From NCBI GenBank assembly GCA_024180945.1, contig JAKSGN010000039.1:186001-250000 (forward strand): a stretch of 64,000 nucleotides of DNA, given 5' to 3'. The number at the start of each line of letters is the position of its first letter. Within the stretch, counting starts at the first letter, position 1. A program made the translations under genes and the position numbers. Positions 22,914-33,570 of the stretch are shown piece by piece. This DNA comes from Macrophomina tecta (Eukaryota; Ascomycota; Dothideomycetes; Botryosphaeriales; Botryosphaeriaceae). The notes beneath the pieces are model-generated. The model worked only from the letters and a program-made list of their open reading frames with translations, made no database searches and was not told the origin of the DNA.

Positions 22914-23907
22914 ATGACCTCGTTTCCGCAGAACAACCGGACATTCCAAATCCTACACAACGCTGCCAAGGGGGGATACGCAGTTGGTGCGTATAATTGG
23001 TGCGTTGAACTGCGTTGCCGTGGTTCTGAGACTATATCAAACTAACGAAGATACAGCTACAATGACGACGGTGTGATAGCTGTCATCCGTGCGGCAGAAT
23101 CATGCAAGTCACCCGCCATCATCCAAATCTTCCCCTGGACTCTGAGGTTTCAAGGCGTGCACTTCGTCAAGTATGTCGTCGACTCGGCGCATGCTGCGAG
23201 CGTGCCAATCGCCGTCCATCTCGACCATTGCATCGAACCTGCCGATGTCGAGCTCGCTCTCACGCTGCCTTTCGATTCCATTATGATCGACGCCTCGGTC
23301 AGCGAGCCGGAGGAGAAGGTTAGACAATGCAAAAAGATTGTGGAGATTGCGAACGCCAGAGGTATCGCAATCGAGGCAGAAATTGGCAGGATCGAGGGAG
23401 GGGAAGACGGACTACCGGCCATAGATATGGACAGCATTTTAACGCATCCAGACGGCGCAAGAGACTTTGTTGAAAAGACCGGTGTCCAGTTTTTGGCGCC
23501 CTCCTTTGGAAACATTCACGGCAACTACGGCGCTGGAGGCCCAGGAGCGTCGTGGAGACTGCCAATGTAAGTTTGAAAAAAAGAAAAGAAAAAGATTTAC
23601 AATTGCAGATGGGCAACCTGCTGAAATTTACAACAGCTTGATGGATGTTCACAACGCCATTCCTCAGATACCTCTGGTCCTTCATGGTACCCACGGTGTC
23701 TCCGACGAGCTGTTCAGGGAGGCTATGAAGTATGGAGTGGTAAAAGTAAACTTGAACAAGACAGTCCGAGATGCGTATACAGACTTTATGGCTCAGCATG
23801 CTGGCAAGCTGGAGTTGACTATATTGAAGACGAAGGGCGTGGAGGTTTATACTATGTCTATCCAGAGAGTCATGCGGTATGTCTTGGATTCAGCTGGTAA
23901 GGCATAG
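22914..23907 (+). CDS. Class II ketose-bisphosphate aldolase (fructose/tagatose type), 3 exons
   Basis: Zinc-dependent aldolase of the FbaA/KbaY/GatY superfamily, expected to cleave a ketose bisphosphate (or a related sugar acid phosphate) to dihydroxyacetone phosphate and an aldehyde. Exons 22914-22999, 23057-23566 and 23637-23907 give 288 aa. Intron 1 is GTGCGT..ACAG and joins GAYN to CYNDDG. Intron 2 is GTAAGT..CAACAG (70 bp) and joins WRLP to ILMDVHNA. The nearer CAG at 23608 would break the frame. Metal and catalytic residues are present: HLDH at 83-86 (Asp85, His86), EAEIG, GNIHGNY with His183, LHGTH with His215, then KVNLNKTVR. Length fits the family. ATG context is GCGATGA. The exact substrate cannot be told. 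Neighbouring decayed sugar/quinate-type genes suggest a catabolic role outside glycolysis. Confidence 0.88.
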
Positions 23908-24069
23908 TTGTAGCTTTACCAGCGCGTCACTTTAAGAGACCATAAAAAATGTCTGTTGCAGCTTTGTGATGTGGCACAGCCATGAACAAGAAAACACCGG
24001 TGTTTATCGTGCTCTTGCTGCCTCTCCGGTAGCAGTACCGTCGGCTGAACTGCTTCATGGGTAAGTCCA

Positions 24070-24720
24070 TCGTGCTGAAAACCAGCACAGATTGTGTTTC
24101 AAAAGACGCTGGGGGATCTGCACCTCGGATGCTCATCAATGATGTATTTGGGGTTTCCTGCTTCTTTGGCTACATCGCATGGCACTCAGAATCGAGCTGG
24201 GCGCGTCGATGGTCTGCATGGTGCAAATAGGGACTGGGCAAGGACCACAGCATGCATACGCGGGAATCTCTCGCCGATAGATGCCGCCAAGCCTGGCACG
24301 GTGGGTCTCGTTCTTTGGGCGGGCGGCATGTCACGAGCTGCGGTTTTCTCCATGATTTCACTCGGTGTTCGAAACATCACACACAAGCGAACATTACACC
24401 ACGCGAAACAGGTGGATGAGCACTTTCATGGACGCACGTCACTCACTAGATCTCGAGGATTGGTTGAAGCACGGATTGATAGCACGATTCGGAAGTACCT
24501 GCCACCCACAGCTTACCCACCCAAGGATATTGTGTGATCAACGTGCTGGCATCCATTGGGCCATGGCCAGTAGCATCCCACCTTACCACCACCATTGTTT
24601 CATGTATTCCAGCTCACGATTCTGGCCCCTTCTCAATGAATGATTTGGTAGCAGAACAGGCGGCGTCGTCGTGGAGGTACGGTTGACTTAAAAAGCAACC
24701 TGCTGAGCAATGAATTACAG
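24070..24720 (+). pseudogene. Shikimate/quinate dehydrogenase-like relic 1
   Basis: The frame 24094-24537 contains GANRDWARTTACIRGNLSP and then GLVLWAGGMSRAAVFSMISL. The first is the NTDW-x-G region, the second the NADP-binding GAGGxxRAA loop of the AroE/quinate dehydrogenase fold (as in the AROM C-terminus and quinate-repressor-like proteins). Later blocks lie in other frames: TIVSCIPAH near 24594 and TGGVVVEV near 24656, both typical of the same fold. Thus at least two frameshifts, plus stops. Upstream, KDAGGSAP (near 24105) may be the DFGGxSVT motif. No plausible set of introns joins these. Not RIP-type AT bias, so decay looks ordinary. Confidence 0.75.
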
Positions 24721-25059
24721 GATATGCTGATAGGGTGCTAACTTGCTTACGGCCCGGTTGAAACACCCTTGGTGATCCAAGCTTGGGGACTCCATGAACC
24801 TGCAAGGATAATTGTGAGCTTGCGAGGCTTTTCGTCGGGCGTATACTGAATTCCCGTGTCTGCATATTTATAACCTTTCCATCCGGAGCCTAAACATTTA
24901 CTAAAGCGTAGGTATTGAAACTGTCTTGGAAATATACGTGTGGACAACCCGGATGTCTTGCTCGGCAAGTTTTGCAGGTCTAGCTCTTGTCAGCAAGAAA
25001 GCCCAGAAATAGGTAGTGGATGTTGATCGTGTACGTCCGGCAATTCTATCAACCACCAA

Positions 25060-25762
25060 GAGCGGCTAAAAGAAAGCAGTTCAGTGAGAGTCGAGCAAGG
25101 CAAACGACGTTCCCGCACAAACTTCAAGTTGAAAAACTTCTTTCGTCCCTACCACGGAGCGAAGAACAGATTGGAGCTGTGAACTCCTTCGTCCGCGAGG
25201 ATTTGAGGGGTTTACGCGTGTGGTCGGTGACAAAACGGACTACTCAGGGATCAATGCTTGTATCATGAGGAGCAAGGCCACCGATCTATCATCAATCTCG
25301 GCTTTTTGTCGTCGGAGCTGGTGGAGCTGCATGTGCAGCCTGTTATGCTCTCCAGGTGCTGCGAATCCCAAAATCGCGGTCTTCAATAAGATCAGGGCGA
25401 GACCCCTCGAGATGACTCAAAAATTTTGCGGGAACGGTATCTACGATACCTGAGAGGCTAGAGGAATTCGTATGGTCCGGAGCCGGGTGATCATTGGTTG
25501 TGTTCCCGCGGATGACCTGAGCCAGGAACATATCCCAAGGAGCATCTTCTCTGCGCAGAACCCAGGCGGCCGCATCGGGATGGCTAACCGACCACTGGAG
25601 ACTGGAATGATGCAAGTTGCAGGTGCTTATCCAGCATGGGAAGTCTTTCAAGGAACAGACGTTCGAGAAGAGCAAGCGTACGCGCCATTTCAGCTACGGA
25701 CCGGGAAGAGCGCGCCGGTGTCTGTGATGAGGGAAGGGATGCGGGCTGGGATTGCATCATGA
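25060..25762 (+). pseudogene. Shikimate/quinate dehydrogenase-like relic 2
   Basis: Ordered motifs of the AroE-type fold: TTFPHKLQVEKLLSSL, then EEQIGAVNSFVRE (near 25110-25200), VVGDKTDYSGINA (near 25218-25260), FVVGAGGAACAACYALQ (near 25303), GAANPKIAVFNK, VIIGCVPADDLSQEHIP (near 25485), and a good C-terminus with TDVREEQAYAPFQLRTGKSAP. The frame changes near 25205, 25299 and about 25340, and one TGA interrupts at 25453. The N-terminal substrate-binding part is not recognisable. A recently lost gene: sequence is well kept between the breaks. It differs in sequence from relic 1, so this is not a simple local duplication. Confidence 0.85.
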
Positions 25763-25891
25763 TTGTAGATGTATGCCATCTCTCTCTCTGCCTTGGGCTT
25801 CCATACTAATAGCACTTGGGCGGCTTCCTGCTTCAGCTTGAGTTTCGGTATTGGGACTCAGATTCGGCAAGGATATTACATACAAGTAGCA

Positions 25892-26652
25892 CTAAATTTC
25901 AACATCTTCGCCTTCGACCCATGCCCTAGCCTGCTTGTACAAGAGATCGTGTTTCTGGCCGTTTGGCGTGCCGGCATGACGTCGATGACCAGGCATGTCC
26001 GTGAGGACCTTGATTCCCATGGTAGCTTCCTGGCAGTAGGCGAGGCACTTGTAGCCTTGTGGGTAGCTCTCCAGCTTCCTTTCGTCGAGCACGGGGATTT
26101 TCGCAGGATTTACAGGAATGAGCTTGTCTTTTTCATACCAGAGGCGCACAAAGCGAGCTCCCCAGCGACCCTCGACTTTTTCGAAGAAGAAACAAAATCG
26201 GCAATCACACTCAGCGTCTACCTCTACCCCATCCAAGCGAAACCGCTGGGTGATGGTTGCTTTCATCTTCGTCACTGCGCGAGTGCCTTCGGGATTGATG
26301 TCTGAGGTTGTGCCATGGCAGCGGTGCATGATGAAAGCGCCCTTGTCCATGCCGGCCTTGGAACCGGCGATGAAGTCGGTATAGAGGACCCGCCCGGACC
26401 ATGTTGTGTAGACGTATGCGCCAGGATGAAAGATTGACTCAAAATTTTCCCACTCGCATGAGTCGCTGCAGTGGCGATGGGTATCAGCTGTGTTCTTGTC
26501 TGCCGGAGACATGGAGGCACATACCGATAACACGGCCAGCCCTCCGCAAGCTCCCTCAACTTGAATCTTTCCAATACCAAATGATCGGGTCCATTGTTGC
26601 GAATCGCTGATCCAGGCCAGGAACCCTCCGGAAGTGAGTGCAGATTGGCCAT
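25892..26652 (-). CDS. SnoaL-like (NTF2-fold) protein, 2 exons
   Basis: Exon 1 26525-26652 and exon 2 25892-26465 give 233 aa. The intron (26466-26524, GTATGT..CACTGCAG) joins WPCYR to DSCEWENF in frame. The protein has the SnoaL-like/scytalone-dehydratase-type signature: [17 protein letters not shown], then [17 protein letters not shown] and ATITQRF. It should form a cone-shaped alpha+beta fold used by dehydratases, cyclases and small-molecule binders. Its C-terminal extension with [14 protein letters not shown] resembles fungal members. No signal peptide, so presumably cytosolic. An in-frame ATG at 26694 would add 14 residues; I prefer 26652 ([10 protein letters not shown]). It lies convergent to relic 2 (129 bp gap). 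Substrate unknown. It is the second intact enzyme-like gene among the decayed dehydrogenases. Confidence 0.85.
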
Positions 26653-27414
26653 GGCGTGTTCGGGGGTCGCAAGCTGCTTTGATCTCCGGACCACGGGAGG
26701 AAGGTCTTTATATGCATTGAAATAAGGCGCGAGTGGGCGTATTACCTTGGCCGAATAAATATCAGTAAGCCGATAAGCGTTGTGCTTCGATGGTTTTCAT
26801 CCCCACCCCCGCCACATCTTCCCCACCCTGTTGCTCCACCGCCACAAGACGAGTCGAACAATTTCATTACCCGCCGAGAGTACCTGGTGGGTAAGGAATC
26901 AGCAAAGTCGGTGGGCAAAAAGAGGTGGGGCAGCTTCGCGGTAACGCAGTGCGAGATAATGTAATTTTTGTCCGATCATTTGTGCTCACCTGCCGCAAGC
27001 TCGAAATGGACAGGCAACTCCGTGTGGCTATTCCTTCCATTACCCTCGGTCCTGCGTGGCGTTGCGGCTGCGAACTAAAGCTGTGCCGAGCGGTTAACCA
27101 TAGTTTCGACGGAATCGAGCTGTCTTACAAGCGAATGGTAATCTTCCTGCATTCGACAAACTAATTGTGGGAACGTCTCCTGCTCAAGAGCCTTGCGACT
27201 CCCCAAATCTGACCGTCATCAGATTGCAACCTTTCCTGTTCGAGGAAGGATTGCTTGACCGAAATTAGCATACACTACTCATCGAGACGATCGGGCTTTT
27301 TGTTTCGTCTCGCAAAGACCCTTCGAACGACAATCATGGAAATCCGCCTTTCATCTTCTGTGTAGAGGGAGATCATGTGTTCCGTAGTTGATAGCAGGAC
27401 TCTCTTCGCCGTCT
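26653..27414. other. Intergenic, no gene seen
   Basis: Between the SnoaL-like gene and relic 3. Short frames on both strands lack family motifs. Composition is like the island, without RIP bias. Confidence 0.5.
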
Positions 27415-28190
27415 TCAGTATTTCTCATGCACCTTCCTGTCGAGTGCCTGCACTGTTTCCTCAACGGCCCAAAGCCGCCCCTGCTCCTTTGTCAGATTGC
27501 TGATTACGTAAGCGTCCGCGACTGTAGCCCAGCCATGCTTTTCGGCGAGTTTGAGTATCCTCGTTCTTCTCGGCTCAAACACACATACAAAAACACTTCT
27601 TTTTCCCGCTGCGAGAGAAACGTCTCCAGGCAGGCTTGCACCATTATCACTGAAGCTGCGCTGGGCTCAGGGTCGGGCATGGTACCCAATACATAGTAGG
27701 GCGTTTTGAGAGGGTCTGTCTGATTCATAATAGTGGCGAGAACAATTTGGGGCACAGGTGAAAGGCGTCTGCGGTCGGGATAAGGCCATCCGCTCCTCCT
27801 CTGTCTTGGTTGAGGATGCATATGGTCTTGGAGCCCAGAAGGGAACTCAAGGCGTAATCAGCAGCCCGACTAGCGCCGCCTGCGCCGATTATGAGCAACC
27901 AATAAAATGGTACCGGCAATCTTTGACTTTTCCAGAAAGGCAACCTCTGATGCCGACGCAGTATGGCATCGCCACAACAAGCCCGACCGTGGATAGAAGA
28001 CGGCTCAAAGCCACCATGCCGTTAGTAGTCGCGCACTCAGTGCCGTAGACTTTCCAAGGCAGCCCAAGTGATTTTGGCGATACAGTTGTGCATGAGCGGA
28101 GCAATTCGTGTTATGCACCGATGCCAACCAGACGGGGTGTTCTGGTTGCGTTGGCACTGGGCGCATGGTCGAGCTTAATATTACCATCTG
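27415..28190 (-). pseudogene. Shikimate/quinate dehydrogenase-like relic 3
   Basis: Minus strand. In order: LGLPWKVYGTECATTNGM, LVVAMPYCV (like VTMPYK), LLIIGAGGASRAADYALSSL with LGSKTICILNQDR (near 27890-27810), then in another frame TPYYVLGTMPDPEP, and finally LKLAEKHGWATVADAYVI ending at a TGA (27415-27417). This is the arrangement of fungal quinate-repressor/shikimate-dehydrogenase-like proteins. Frames shift at least near 27920 and 27760, and TGG/TGA stops occur upstream. A third family member within 4 kb, on the opposite strand to the other two. Confidence 0.8.
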
Positions 28191-29825
28191 TTGGACTGAA
28201 AAAAGCACGGTGATTCAGTGCGAATTGATTGAGTTATATCCCAACACCATCCATCAGGCCTTCACGCTTCGCTCAAGAACGACACCACCAAGAACGACAC
28301 CACCGAGGCAAGGATTTGTAGTGAGACAAACTCTCGTCCGTGACCTAATGGAATAATTTCAAGAGAGGAAAATCTTGAACTTCATGGGTCTTTGTCCTTA
28401 TCGTTACCATTGACGAACTCAAGACACATTTGACACCCTCTCAGCTCTTCTCCTCTTCGCCAGCTACATCTGGTACCGTTGCACAGGCTTCGGGGCAACC
28501 GGAAAGTTCTGGACGCACGATCATTGTAACCTCCCCTCGCCCTCAGAAATCGCGACTTTTTCCAAGAAAGCGTAAACAGCGGGCTGCATGTTCGGTGACG
28601 CTTTGCTCGTACTGGCAAGACATACCGGCAGCCTGATACCTGGATAGGGGAGACGGACCTGTGAAGGCGAATAAACAACATATTATTTTCGTTTGCAGTA
28701 CTCGACGACTGTGTAGTGTGCGAGATCATGACGGTAATGAGCACAAGGGTGTGAATGTGATACGGAGCGGTTCTTCCATGCGTACCATCTCATCACGCAG
28801 CGGGAAATACGCCTGAGGAGATGCGTTCGCTGTAAGAGTAGGAAATAAACTGAATATTCCAGCCTGACTTCGACCAGTGCTCTGTCGTGTGTGTCTGTGG
28901 GTTTCGATATTCGAGACGGTGGAATGCGACCTGACTTTGTTCTCGGACAATGCGGTTGGAGAGGAAAATTTTGCAAGATGTTCCAATATCGGTGACCCAG
29001 GGATAATCCATGGAATGCTTCAATGACATGGCAGATGAAAAGTAAAGCGCGGTAACAGGGGGTATGATAACGGTGACTGACCACCGACTCCGGAAGAACA
29101 AAGTGGGAAGCGAGACGAAGCTGGTTCCTCGCTGCTGCTGAGAAGGTATCCCTTGCCTTCAGCGCGGCGTTATGAAAGCTTGTTGCAGGCAGGTCCAGTT
29201 CCGTTATCGTTCCAATCGTTGGCTGTGGTCCTAATGCAAAGAGCGCTCGGACAACAACCTGAGCCCGTCAGCTTACAGATTGATGGAAAGATAGAGAAAC
29301 AGATAGGACGAAATGTGGCACAAGGGACGGCGTGGGTGACAGTCACGCAAGGAATCGGTCAGGGGTGGGACGACGTCTTACGATTGGCGAGCACACGGAT
29401 GGAAATGGTGCGACGCAGGAAGGAGAGGGTGCCCTTTTGGGTGCAGCGGTGTTCCGAAACGCAGAGCTCAATTGCAACCACAAGACTATAACAGTTGAGA
29501 TGCCGAAAGGCCCGTAGTCGGCGGGCGTGTCTCGAGGTAAAAAGGGATACGGCGCGAACAGGTCACGGCAAAGAGTGATGGTCGGGTGAGATGTCGCCCT
29601 GATCGGTCCGACACCGGACCATCGGAATGGGCCGGACTGCGTTCAGCAGGGCATTTCGTGTTGGCCATCGTCACATTAAGCTCCACCGAGAGGCACGTCA
29701 TCATGCTTTGTTTGGGTCAGAGGTCGCGGGTGGCGTTCCAGGCGCCGCTGCTTCTTAACGAGCCGCAGTCCACTTGAGGCAAATCTCCTCCAACCGACAA
29801 AGCGAGTTCTGGCATTTCACCCGTC
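28191..29825. other. Unassigned island sequence, possible unrecognised gene relic
   Basis: No protein family recognised. On the minus strand 28793-29101 is open and reads LSNRIVREQSQVAFHRLEYR, then EHWSKSGWNIQFISYSYSE. This has gene-like composition but no match I know. 28382-28744 (minus) is also open. Plus-strand frame 29153-29491 has no motif. A short direct repeat AGAACGACACCACC occurs twice near 28277-28305. Confidence 0.3.
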
Positions 29826-31388
29826 ATGGAACATAAACGAGCAAACGATCACTCGTGCAGCCAGCGACGATCGTCAAACGACCTCTTCCACAGCTCCACT
29901 GACCCCACCAATAACAACTGGAGCAATGCCGACTGGCCTGATGCTCAGCTCGAATCCGGATACACTACCGAAGCAGACGCGCAACCCAGCCAAACTACAG
30001 GACATGGTGGTGTGAACACGCCGCGTTGGATCTACTCACAGTGTCCTACACCGCATCAGCCGTTCGCGTCGCGAAACCCCAGCGTACTTTCACTACCACA
30101 ACGCAAGAAAATCACGGATGGTGTGGAAGTGGACAAGGAGGAACAGCAGAAACGCAACGCCTCGCCTGCGCGGTCATCCGGGAACGGGCAGATCGGCATC
30201 AGGGACCGCATCCAGCACCTGACTTGGGGGTGGTTCACAACGACAATGAGCACTGGTGGCCTGGCTCTGGCATTAGGACAGACACCGCACCAATTCTCTG
30301 GCCTCCGCACAATCGGCAAGGTCGTCTTCATCTTCGACCTCGTCCTCTTCGTTGCGCTAGCAGCTTCGCTCATCACTCGCTTCACGTTATGTCCTCGCGC
30401 TCTGAAGGCTTCTCTGTCGGATGCGTCCGAGGCATTCTTTTTCCCGGCCTTCTGGCTGAGTCTGTGCACCATCATTGCCAACAGCCAGGTGTACGGTGCA
30501 TCCTCGACAGGTCCGTGGCTTGAAACGGCACTGCGGGTCACCTTCTGGTGCTATGCAGGCTGTAGCTTGCTCGTCGCACTGGTCCTCTTCGTTGTCCTCT
30601 TCAACACACCATCCATCAACGCCAAGTGCGACGCCGATTCCGTCGCACCTACTTGGGTTCTCCCGATTTTCCCCGTCATGCTGTGCGGCACTCTTTCCGG
30701 ACTCATCGCTCCTCATCAACCGCCCAACCACGCGCTGGCTATGATTGTCGCCGGCATTTCTTTCCAGGGACTGGGCTGGCTGGTGTCGTGCGCGGTCATG
30801 GCCCTCTACTTGTTGCGCCTGTTTCACGCCGGGCTAATGCCCAGGCATGTGCGGCCCGGCATGGTAAGTATCGGCACGATGAAGCGCGTCCCCGTTGCTG
30901 ACAAGAGACAGTTCATGATGGTGGGCCCTCCCAGCTTCACCGCACTCGCGCTCATTGGCAACGCGAACGCTCTTCCAGCATCGCACGAGTATTTTGCGGT
31001 AACACACCCCGGAGCGCAGGACATGCTGCTCGTGGTCGCGACCTGGATTGCAATTTTTCTGTGGAGTTTGGCATTCTGGTTCTTCGGTCTGGCCCTGATT
31101 TCATGTCTGCTGGCCGTTCCCAGAATGCAGTGGACACCATCGTGGTGGGCCTACGTGTTTCCGAATGTCGGTTTTACGGTCGCAACGATCGACGTTGGCA
31201 AGGAATTGGACAGCGAAGGGATTCTGTGGGTTGCAAGCATAATGACGGTGGCGCTGGTTGTGGTGTGGTTGTTTGTCGCAAGCGCCCAAATCAGGGCTGT
31301 GGTGTGTCGGAGGGCACTCTGGCCCGGAAAAGATGACGATCGAGAGGAGCCCCATGTAAGAGAGGCGATGGAAAATGAATTGGCATAG
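29826..31388 (+). CDS. TDT-family transporter (SLAC1/Mae1/TehA/SSU1-like), 2 exons
   Basis: Integral membrane carrier of the tellurite-resistance/dicarboxylate family. Relatives move malate or other C4-dicarboxylates, or export sulfite. The uninterrupted frame is 520 codons. It contains a perfect in-frame intron of 48 bp (30864-30911, GTAAGT..GCTGAC..ACAG) whose removal turns RPGM-[16 residues]-FMMVGPPSF into the family motif GM-FMMVGPPSFTALALIG. The likely protein is 504 aa. A hydrophilic N-terminus of about 125 residues precedes RIQHLTWGWFTTTMSTGG, the typical first-helix motif. About ten hydrophobic segments follow, with a charged C-terminal tail. Plasma membrane is probable. The substrate cannot be told from sequence: malate-type and sulfite-type members share these motifs. 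Codon use and lack of stops indicate a functional gene. Confidence 0.9.
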   Translation: MEHKRANDHSCSQRRSSNDLFHSSTDPTNNNWSNADWPDAQLESGYTTEADAQPSQTTGHGGVNTPRWIYSQCPTPHQPFASRNPSVLSLPQRKKITDGVEVDKEEQQKRNASPARSSGNGQIGIRDRIQHLTWGWFTTTMSTGGLALALGQTPHQFSGLRTIGKVVFIFDLVLFVALAASLITRFTLCPRALKASLSDASEAFFFPAFWLSLCTIIANSQVYGASSTGPWLETALRVTFWCYAGCSLLVALVLFVVLFNTPSINAKCDADSVAPTWVLPIFPVMLCGTLSGLIAPHQPPNHALAMIVAGISFQGLGWLVSCAVMALYLLRLFHAGLMPRHVRPGMVSIGTMKRVPVADKRQFMMVGPPSFTALALIGNANALPASHEYFAVTHPGAQDMLLVVATWIAIFLWSLAFWFFGLALISCLLAVPRMQWTPSWWAYVFPNVGFTVATIDVGKELDSEGILWVASIMTVALVVVWLFVASAQIRAVVCRRALWPGKDDDREEPHVREAMENELA

Positions 31389-33570
31389 AATAAGTAGAAT
31401 TAGACTTCCTTCCTCTTCTCCCCACTTTCGTCCCTTGCCGGCCCCGCTCGGCTTCCCCTTGGCTCTCTCCACACCGCTTTGTCTGGACAATTCATGCAGG
31501 TCCAAGGATCCGCTTCTCGATTGTCGCGACAGGCTGCTTCCCCGCCTGCGCCATCTGCTTCCCCGGCGTACATCTTCCATACTGCCCAGCATTTTTCCCT
31601 CGATGGAAACCCCGCGCAGAGAGGGTGTGGACCCGCGTGGAAGCCCAGGCATTGCCACCGACCGCTCTTCGCATCATCTTGCTGGTTCCTTCCGGACAGT
31701 GTCACGTAGGCACAAGATGGCGAGATCCTTTTTAAACTAGAGGGGAAAAAAAAAAAAAAAAAGGAGAAGAAGAAGAAACAGTGCAGCCGTATCTTTCTAT
31801 GGGAATTTACCCTCAGCGGACCCGATATTCTGATGAGACTGCCATGCATCACTCAGCGCACGCCCTCGGAGCATTCGGACATGTTCCTTGTGGACTTTGG
31901 CCTGTTTGCCAGTCTCGCCGGAACGGGCCTTTCAATGGTGCGGACAGCCCGGCCGCGGAACCAAACTGGCGCATCCGACATAGCGCGCCGTTTGTGAAGG
32001 TGCATGTAGTGTTGCGGCCGTGATGGGCGGGCGCCTCAAGCCGCATCTGCCAACATCCGAAATCCCCGGCATTCAGTCGTCTTCCTTGTCGGTGTCGATC
32101 GTGATTGCCCCTGGTCTTCCCGAATGGAGAAGACACTATAGACAGCCCATCTACTCTCCTCGCCCCAAAGGCCCCTATTGGCAGAATGATTTGGTGCTAC
32201 CATGCCGGGTCTGCAGGTAGCAGCCCCTCGTCTATATTCGTGGCAAGCCCGTGCTTAAGGCGCCATCGTTTCAGCCCGGGATGGCACCAACGCTTGCCTC
32301 CACCTCCCACCTCCCCGACACAACCTCGAGGCGTCCCTCACACCAGGCGGGTGCCGTCCGCTAAGGTCGCCCGCCCTGAGGCATGCACAGCACACCGGCA
32401 GACCCACACCCACTTCATGCTGATACGCAGCGCCTCAGGCCGCGTCATTTTCGCCGTCTCACCCATCGCAACCGCACCCATATATCAAGCCGCGCACTGC
32501 TCCCAAGACTACTTGGCGATTCGAACCGCCTACTTGGCAGACCCAGGATACGACTGAAAGCGCTTCACCGGTGTCCGTCCGCGCTTGCATGGCCCTTGCG
32601 ATAAGCCCGGTGTGCACGATGGACGTCGAATTAATTGTGAGTATCATCTGAAAGCGCCCGAATGTGAAGTGGCGCGCATGTCGGCAAGGTTCACTCACAC
32701 CACGTGCAATCCTGGCGAGACCGGTCAACAGGCGTCCAAATCAAATCAATACCGTCTTCGCGGAGCCGGCAGTGCATCTGGACCTGCAATGCTGCGTCCC
32801 TGAGTGGCCTCGCCGCGCTCCAGACAGCGGTCGGTACACCAACGGCGGGGTCCTTGCAACGGCCACGGCTCCTTCCCGCCACGAGTACGCCTCGGATTGC
32901 ATGGACGGTCGGGAGGCGCTTCCCGCAGCAGTAGCGATGCCTCTCTTTGCCGCAAACGGGGCTTCAGGCTTGATTCAGCCAAGAGAGTGCTTATCGCAAC
33001 GCTCTCGGGGGGTGTGAAGCTCGGTGCTCGCGAGCAGCCGCCGAGGGAAGCGAGTGCGTTCGAATCAGCGGGAAAGCGACTCATGGCCGATCTGCATGCC
33101 CATCCTATAAGCCGCGGGCCTAAGATACGCGACGACGGATCAGTCGCTTTGATTCAACACGAAACAGGCAGGTGGGTACAACGTCAACGACAAGACTATG
33201 CGAAAGTCGCAAGACCTCGACCGCCCCCCTCATCCTTCTGCGTCCCAACCACATTCTGCTAGACAGTGTGAACCTCCATGTGTCGAGGACCTGCCGATCA
33301 CGTCGGAAATGCTGGAAACCTTTCCCCTGATGTTGCCAGAAAGCGCCCGACTCTACTTCCGAACGGAGCAACCGTGTTGCATATAAGTCTGCTGCATCTG
33401 CCGCATCTCATCATTTAGAAGCGCACAGCTATCTTCGCCGTCCTCCCCTACTCAATCACCCACTCCCAGAGGCCGGTCCTCAATCCTCACTTTGAAAGAT
33501 TCTGTCCGCATCACCAGCACGGTCCTTTCCCGCACCCGCGCCATATTCACGAACGAAACGAGGCTTCGCC
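31389..33570. other. Long intergenic region with poly-A run
   Basis: No gene recognised. Many overlapping short frames on both strands show no motif. An uninterrupted A run is at 31747-31762, followed by a purine-rich AGGAGAAGAAGAAGAAAC. GCATATAAG at 33377-33385 could be a TATA element for the small gene at 33571, preceded by CT-rich sequence. Confidence 0.45.

Noticed and set aside
23927..24139. Minus frame reading TGVFLFMAVPHHKAATDIFY, resembling a dehydrogenase N-terminus
   Set aside because: Opposite strand to the adjacent relic 1 and no continuation; judged chance resemblance.
24747..24968. Minus frame of 73 codons with GWKGYKYADTGIQYTPDEKP
   Set aside because: Looks protein-like but no family recognised, no start context or partner exons; too weak to annotate.
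30026..31336. Several frames of 90-165 codons overlapping the TDT transporter gene on both strands
   Set aside because: The transporter frame explains the region with motifs, helices and an intron; the others are shadows in GC-rich coding DNA.
31375..33262. Many frames of 60-150 codons between the transporter and the small gene
   Set aside because: Mutually overlapping, low-complexity Pro/Arg/Ser-rich, no motifs, no splice-supported extension.
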